This document shows positions 59,859-64,000 of a stretch of 64,000 nt of DNA, piece by piece. Source of the stretch: Deferribacteraceae bacterium UBA6793. GTDB taxonomy: Bacteria; Chrysiogenota; Deferribacteres; Deferribacterales; Geovibrionaceae. Under the pieces are notes generated by a model that ran no database searches, was not told the origin of the DNA, and saw only the letters and a list, made by a program, of their open reading frames with translations. Position 1 is the first letter of the stretch, and each line of letters opens with the position of its first letter. The position numbers were made by a program, and so were the translations under genes. Location of the stretch: contig DKFP01000014.1 of NCBI GenBank assembly GCA_002452405.1, positions 395,393 to 459,392 of the forward strand, written 5' to 3'.

Positions 59859-60803
59859 ATGTATGTGAAAACCAATGGATATAAATTCTTATTCGGACCT
59901 GTGCCTTCAAGGCGTTTGGGGCGGTCTCTCGGCGTTGACATAGTGCCTTCGAAAGTTTGTTCTCTTAACTGTATATACTGTGAAGTAGGAAGAACAACCC
60001 TTTGCGAAGTTTCGAGACGGCGTTTTAACAATCCTGAAAATATAATTGATGAATTCAGCCAATGTTACCCATCGCTTGAACATGGGCTTGATATTGTCAC
60101 GATAACCGGTTCGGGCGAACCGACCCTATGTTCGGATATGGGATATCTGATAAGGGAAATTAAGAAAATCAGCAAAGTTCCTGTGGGCGTGCTGACAAAC
60201 AGCACCCTTTTCACCGACCCGAAGGTGAGAGAAGAGCTTATGGAGGCGGACGTTGTTGTGCCCAGTATCGACGCGGCAACTCAGGAGACATTTAAAAAGG
60301 TGTGCATCCCTCATCCGTCCCTTAATATAGAGGATATAAACGAGGCGGTCGTTACGTTTTCCAACGAATATAAGGGCAGACTGCTCATTGAGATTCTTCT
60401 TTGCGAGGGGATAAACGATAATTTTGAGGAACTCGGAAAGATTGCGGACATTATAAAAAGGTGCAGATATGAAAAGGTTCAGCTTAACACCGTGCACCGT
60501 CCGCCCGCTTTTTCCAGTGCGAAGGCTGTGGGCAGTTCGTTTCTGCTGGAGGCGGCGCTGTTCCTTTCCCAGAGAGGCATAAAGGTTGAACCCGTCAGCA
60601 ACTATATAAAGGATTTTTCAGGCGGCAGCATGACCCGCGCCGAGCTTGAAAGGCTTATCAGTATGCGTCCTTGCAGTGTTTCTGACATTTCAATGGTTTT
60701 CGGCGTGCCTAAGGCGGACGTTGAGACTGTTTTGGCAGAGATTCCGGCGGAACACCTTGAGATAAGAGATATGGACGGCGTGAACTTTTATTTTATGAAA
60801 TAA
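59859..60803 (+). CDS. Radical SAM protein with C-terminal winged-helix-like domain
   Basis: The 314-residue protein has a radical SAM CxxxCxxC site, CSLNCIYC at 34-41, preceded by FGPVPSRRLGRSLGVDIVPS, typical of the COG0731-like family related to wyosine synthases. GSGEPTL is the SAM-binding segment. The last 70 residues (RPCSVSDISMVFGVPKADVE) resemble a winged helix. The reaction is unknown. Start at 59859 has GGTGGA upstream; the ATG at 59847 lacks a site. It is divergent from the hydrogenase. Confidence 0.82.
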   Translation: MYVKTNGYKFLFGPVPSRRLGRSLGVDIVPSKVCSLNCIYCEVGRTTLCEVSRRRFNNPENIIDEFSQCYPSLEHGLDIVTITGSGEPTLCSDMGYLIREIKKISKVPVGVLTNSTLFTDPKVREELMEADVVVPSIDAATQETFKKVCIPHPSLNIEDINEAVVTFSNEYKGRLLIEILLCEGINDNFEELGKIADIIKRCRYEKVQLNTVHRPPAFSSAKAVGSSFLLEAALFLSQRGIKVEPVSNYIKDFSGGSMTRAELERLISMRPCSVSDISMVFGVPKADVETVLAEIPAEHLEIRDMDGVNFYFMK

Positions 60804-60990
60804 AGTGTTTTCTAGCAAAAATCACATGAAATATCACATTTCAGATTTAACTAAAACTCGTTAAAGTGAATAAAGTTAATATGTTCATATCTTGTGCAGA
60901 TTCACATGTGGATATATTGACAGTTCGACATATTTGTGATGGAATCATTCGTCGAGGATATGTCGTATTATTAACGGAGGTTCTGGTGTT
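60804..60990. other. AT-rich intergenic region with a dyad
   Basis: No gene. CGACATAT (from 60928) and ATATGTCG (from 60957) form an eight-base dyad about 30 bases before the lipoprotein start, a candidate operator. TTGACAG at 60917 could be a -35 box. ACGGAGG at 60974-60980 is the ribosome binding site. Confidence 0.4.
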
Positions 60991-63657
60991 ATGAAGGTGA
61001 TTTATTCGGTTATTATTGCGTCTTTGTTTATGCTGTTTGGCTGTTTTGACGGCGACAGCGGTTCGTCGTCGCAGGAGGAGCTAAGCTCCGAGGTGACATA
61101 CAGCGGTGGCGAGGTTTCCGCTGTTACAGACAGCACAGGCAAGGCTGTTGTTACAAGCGCACTGCTTGGAATAGTCTACGAGGTAGCGGCTCTGAACGAG
61201 TCGGGACAGCCTGTTACCGGAGTTAAACTGACCTATGCCGAAAGCGGCGGGAAGTCGGTTGTCTACCTGACAGACGACAACGGTTTATACGGTGATATTG
61301 TTCTGATAGGTACCCCCACCGAACTTGCATCAAAATTTCCCAGAAGCGGTAAAGTCAAATATACGTCTGAAAGGGCGACATCATATAACCTCAGCGTACC
61401 TCTGACACAGAAAGGCGGTCTGCCCACAGGTTTTTCATCTGACGCAGAGAACCTTAAAATAGGTTTCATGGGCACAGCCGAACGCACAGGCACAGGCTGG
61501 TCAACGACATGCGCCACATCATCGGGCATATCAGACACTCTCTCAGCCGTGGCAGGGTCAAAAATAATCCTTTTTGCGGGACAGACAATAGACAGCAACC
61601 TCTACATGAAGATAGGCAGAACATGGAAAGGTGAAAACCTTACTGCTGCATTAACACAGAAACTGGCTGAAGAATACGGCATGACATATGCAAACGCCTC
61701 ACTGGCAAGCTATCAGCTTACATGCTATGCTCCTTCGGACGGAATAGGCAATTACGGAGCAGTTTGCGAAATAGAGAAGAGCAACAACGTCTGCCAGACA
61801 ACCCCCGGCGGCGGAGAGGAACAGCCCTCAAACACAGCGCCGACAATAGCAGGAACTCCCACATATAATATAGTCAACGGTGAGGCGTACAGCTTTACCC
61901 CCACAGCAAGCGATGCCGACAATGATGCTCTGACCTACAGCATCACAGGCAAACCTGACTGGGCAACGTTCAACACTACTACGGGTGCACTGACCGGAAC
62001 GGCTGCTATAGGTACATACACAGGTATAACCATCAGTGTTACAGACGGCACAGAAACCGTGAGCCTCGCACCTTTCACAATAACAGTGGCTGCGGCTCCA
62101 GTGGTTAACACTGCACCGACAATCACAGGCACTCCAACAACAGCTGTTTACCGCAACGCATCGTACAGCTTTACCCCAACAGGTGCGGATGCAGACAGTG
62201 ATGCGCTGACATACACCATAGCGAACAAACCCTCATGGGCAACGTTCAACCAGACCTCCGGTGCACTGACAGGTACGGCTGTGGCAGGCACATACAGCAA
62301 TATCGTAATTACAGTATCAGACGGTACAGCGACGGCGGACCTTGCAGCGTTCACAATAACAGTGACCAACCGTGCTCCGTCAATCAGCGGTACTCCGACC
62401 ACATCGGCTGCAACAGGAGCGTCATACAGCTTCACACCCACAGCCAGCGATGCTGACAGCGACACGCTGACTTACAGCATCACAAACATGCCGAGCTGGG
62501 CATCTTTCAGCACAACAACAGGTGCACTGACCGGAACGACCACGGCGGGCACTTTTACAAACATTGTGATAAGCGTGAGCGACGGCATCGACACAACAGA
62601 CCTTACGGCGTTCACAATAGCTGTGGAAAACCCTAACAATGCTCCCACTATAAGCGGCACGCCCACAACTTCTCTGTACATAAAAACTGCATACAGCTTC
62701 ACCCCCACTGCGAGCGATGCTGACAGCGACACGCTGACTTACAGCATCACAAACATGCCGAGCTGGGCATCTTTCAGCACAACAACAGGTGCTTTGACAG
62801 GAACTCCCTCTGTCGAGGGAACATACAGCGGCATCGTGATAACAGTGACAGACAGCAAAAGCGCAGGGGTATCTCTCGCCTCATTTGACATAGTGGTGCA
62901 GAACCATGCTCCAACCATCAGTGGCACACCGGCAACTGTTAAAAATGGAGATGCTTTCAGCTTCACCCCAACAGCGGGTGACTTAGACGGCGACACACTG
63001 ACATACAGCATATCGGGCAACCCGAACTGGATGACAATAAATTCATCCACAGGAGAGGTTTCCGGTACTGCTGAAATAGGAATCTATAACAATATAACCA
63101 TTACGGTATCTGACGGCAGAACAGGCGGCGTAAGCACACTTGTGTTTGACCTTACTGTAAATTATCCTTGGGTTCTCACCAAGACAGGACAGACAGACTG
63201 TTGGGACAGTGCGGGTACTCTGCTTGATGCGGCGGCATGTCTTATTAGCGGTCAGGATGGCGCATATCAGATGGGCACTGACCCTGACTTCACAAGGGAT
63301 GATGCAACAGACATAGTCACAGACAACCTGAACGGTCTCATGTGGCAGGATGATGCTGTTGGTTCAACAATGACTTGGGCTGATGCAGGCACAACTTGTG
63401 ATAGCTTGTCTCTTGGCGGACACGATGATTGGAGACTGCCGAGTATAGATGAACTAGAATCCATAGTCGATTTCGGGAGAGTAAACCCTGCGATAAATTC
63501 AGTATTTGTTAATACAGCTTCGTACGTTTACTGGTCGTCTACTACATATGTATATTACACCGGCTTTGCGTGGGCTGTCGGCTTCGACGACGGCGACACG
63601 GGCGCACACTATAAGGGCAACTACTATTACGCCAGGTGTGTTCGGAGCGGACAGTGA
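60991..63657 (+). CDS. Surface lipoprotein with five Ig-like repeats and a C-terminal DUF1566 (Lcl) domain
   Basis: The 888-residue protein has a lipoprotein signal (SVIIASLFMLFGC, Cys18), an N-terminal beta-rich domain (to about 280), five putative-Ig repeats of about 89 residues (each with APTIxGTP ... YSFTPTASDAD ... LTYSI ... W ... GALTGT) and a DUF1566 domain (about 725-888) ending AWAVGFDDGDTGAH ... ARCVRSGQ. It is probably an outer-membrane surface adhesin or receptor. Repeats 3 and 4 share 80 identical bases. The C-terminus has the C-type-lectin-like look and Tyr/Gly/Asp-rich end of DGR target proteins. Downstream lies a repeat block to the edge. Confidence 0.8.
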   Translation: MKVIYSVIIASLFMLFGCFDGDSGSSSQEELSSEVTYSGGEVSAVTDSTGKAVVTSALLGIVYEVAALNESGQPVTGVKLTYAESGGKSVVYLTDDNGLYGDIVLIGTPTELASKFPRSGKVKYTSERATSYNLSVPLTQKGGLPTGFSSDAENLKIGFMGTAERTGTGWSTTCATSSGISDTLSAVAGSKIILFAGQTIDSNLYMKIGRTWKGENLTAALTQKLAEEYGMTYANASLASYQLTCYAPSDGIGNYGAVCEIEKSNNVCQTTPGGGEEQPSNTAPTIAGTPTYNIVNGEAYSFTPTASDADNDALTYSITGKPDWATFNTTTGALTGTAAIGTYTGITISVTDGTETVSLAPFTITVAAAPVVNTAPTITGTPTTAVYRNASYSFTPTGADADSDALTYTIANKPSWATFNQTSGALTGTAVAGTYSNIVITVSDGTATADLAAFTITVTNRAPSISGTPTTSAATGASYSFTPTASDADSDTLTYSITNMPSWASFSTTTGALTGTTTAGTFTNIVISVSDGIDTTDLTAFTIAVENPNNAPTISGTPTTSLYIKTAYSFTPTASDADSDTLTYSITNMPSWASFSTTTGALTGTPSVEGTYSGIVITVTDSKSAGVSLASFDIVVQNHAPTISGTPATVKNGDAFSFTPTAGDLDGDTLTYSISGNPNWMTINSSTGEVSGTAEIGIYNNITITVSDGRTGGVSTLVFDLTVNYPWVLTKTGQTDCWDSAGTLLDAAACLISGQDGAYQMGTDPDFTRDDATDIVTDNLNGLMWQDDAVGSTMTWADAGTTCDSLSLGGHDDWRLPSIDELESIVDFGRVNPAINSVFVNTASYVYWSSTTYVYYTGFAWAVGFDDGDTGAHYKGNYYYARCVRSGQ
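62446..62525 (+). repeat. 80-base identical internal repeat, copy 1
   Basis: Identical to 62713-62792, within Ig repeats 3 and 4 of the lipoprotein gene; period 267 bases (89 codons). Confidence 0.95.
62713..62792 (+). repeat. 80-base identical internal repeat, copy 2
   Basis: Identical to 62446-62525; the synonymous positions agree too, which points to recent duplication or gene conversion between repeat units. Confidence 0.95.
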
Positions 63658-63686
63658 TTGTTTTGAGTATTGACTGTTTTTATGGG

Positions 63687-64000
63687 TTTGCGAGCATCGC
63701 TTTCCCTGTCATTGCGAGAAGCGGAGCGACGAAGCAATCTGTATTGGTAGAAACACAGATTGCTTCACCCATAAAGGGTTCGCAATGACATAAAATGCCC
63801 TGTCATTGCGAGGAATGAAATGACGAAGCAATCTGTATTAAAGAAACACAGACTGCCACGGGCTAAAGCCCCGCAGAGACGGAAAGTCTTTGCGAGCGCA
63901 GCTTTCCCCTGTCATTGCGAGGAATGAAATGACGAAGCAATCTGTATTAAAGAAACACAGACTGCCACGGGCTACGCCCTCGCAGAGACAGAAAATGCCC
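63687..64000. repeat. Block of palindromic repeats at the right edge
   Basis: This gene-free stretch is a run of at least three related palindromes built on GTCATTGCGAG, CGAAGCAATCT and GCAGAGAC. Two 68-base segments, 63798-63865 and 63907-63974, are identical with a 109-base period; each can pair with CTCGCAGAGAC-type arms next to it. The first unit carries AGATTGCTTCACCC ... TTCGCAATGACA as the inverted arm. No coding potential and no unique spacers are seen. Confidence 0.85.

Noticed and set aside
63687..64000. CRISPR array at the right edge
   Set aside because: Repeats are long, palindromic and directly related to dispersed copies; spacing is irregular, there are no unique spacers and no cas genes.

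Overview
The window reads as a gene-dense, free-living anaerobic or microaerophilic Gram-negative chromosome. Supporting features are LolB- and LolC/E-type lipoprotein sorting genes, an RlpA homologue, Tat signals on redox enzymes, a Desulfovibrio-like periplasmic nitrate reductase operon, a Tat-exported [NiFe] hydrogenase, a membrane pyrophosphatase and a tRNA 2-selenouridine synthase. Protein flavour and gene order suggest the Deferribacterota (Geovibrio / Denitrovibrio / Seleniivibrio type) or a close deltaproteobacterial-like lineage. This is inference; no 16S gene is present.

Layout. 0-3.5 kb: an ECF-type nickel/cobalt importer (nikK partial, nikM, nikL, nikQ, nikO) and an MntP manganese exporter. 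3.5-7 kb: glycogen synthase, a CGGC-domain protein divergent from an ArsR regulator, a DMT exporter and initiator tRNA-Met. 7-18 kb: leucyl aminopeptidase, an STT3/PglB-like oligosaccharyltransferase, a LysR regulator joined to selU, then rlpA-rph-rdgB, a PBP-like transpeptidase with an eroded glycosyltransferase half, and aroK-aroB. 18-34 kb: two TPR proteins, the block aroQ-pepP-efp-accB-accC, and a conserved block TPR-lolB-ispE-prs-pth-hppA-ychF, then moaC. 33-40 kb: a two-gene NAD synthetase, guaB, guaA, a LolC/E permease, yggU and a HAD phosphatase. 40-43 kb: an HxlR regulator divergent from a flavoprotein/monooxygenase pair, and a protoporphyrinogen-oxidase-like protein. 43.5-49 kb: napM-napA-napD-napG-napH plus a Crp/Fnr regulator. 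49-51 kb: small genes, a broken Doc toxin beside its antitoxin, and a tRNA cluster (Lys-Glu-Val-Asp). 51-57 kb: aminotransferase-hisZ-purA on the minus strand; aldehyde dehydrogenase with DUF779 on the plus strand. 57-64 kb: [NiFe] hydrogenase, a radical SAM protein, a large Ig-repeat lipoprotein with a DUF1566 end, then a block of palindromic repeats.

Working together: the nickel importer can feed the hydrogenase; MoaC contributes to the cofactor of NapA; hydrogenase and Nap make plausible electron-donor and electron-acceptor ends of a respiratory chain; shikimate, purine, NAD, isoprenoid and fatty-acid genes are ordinary housekeeping.

The most unusual signals are: (1) a family of roughly 70-base palindromic repeats scattered through the window, two copies of which lie inside the signal-peptide coding regions of exported proteins; (2) a 157-base insertion behind moaC flanked by a perfect 35-base duplication of the moaC 3' end; (3) the DUF1566 lipoprotein at the right edge, whose last 40 residues look like the variable region of a diversity-generating retroelement; (4) a nap operon without napB or napC, with a NapG lacking a Tat signal and a strong terminator between napA and napD; (5) a hydrogenase small subunit with Asp in place of a proximal-cluster Cys.
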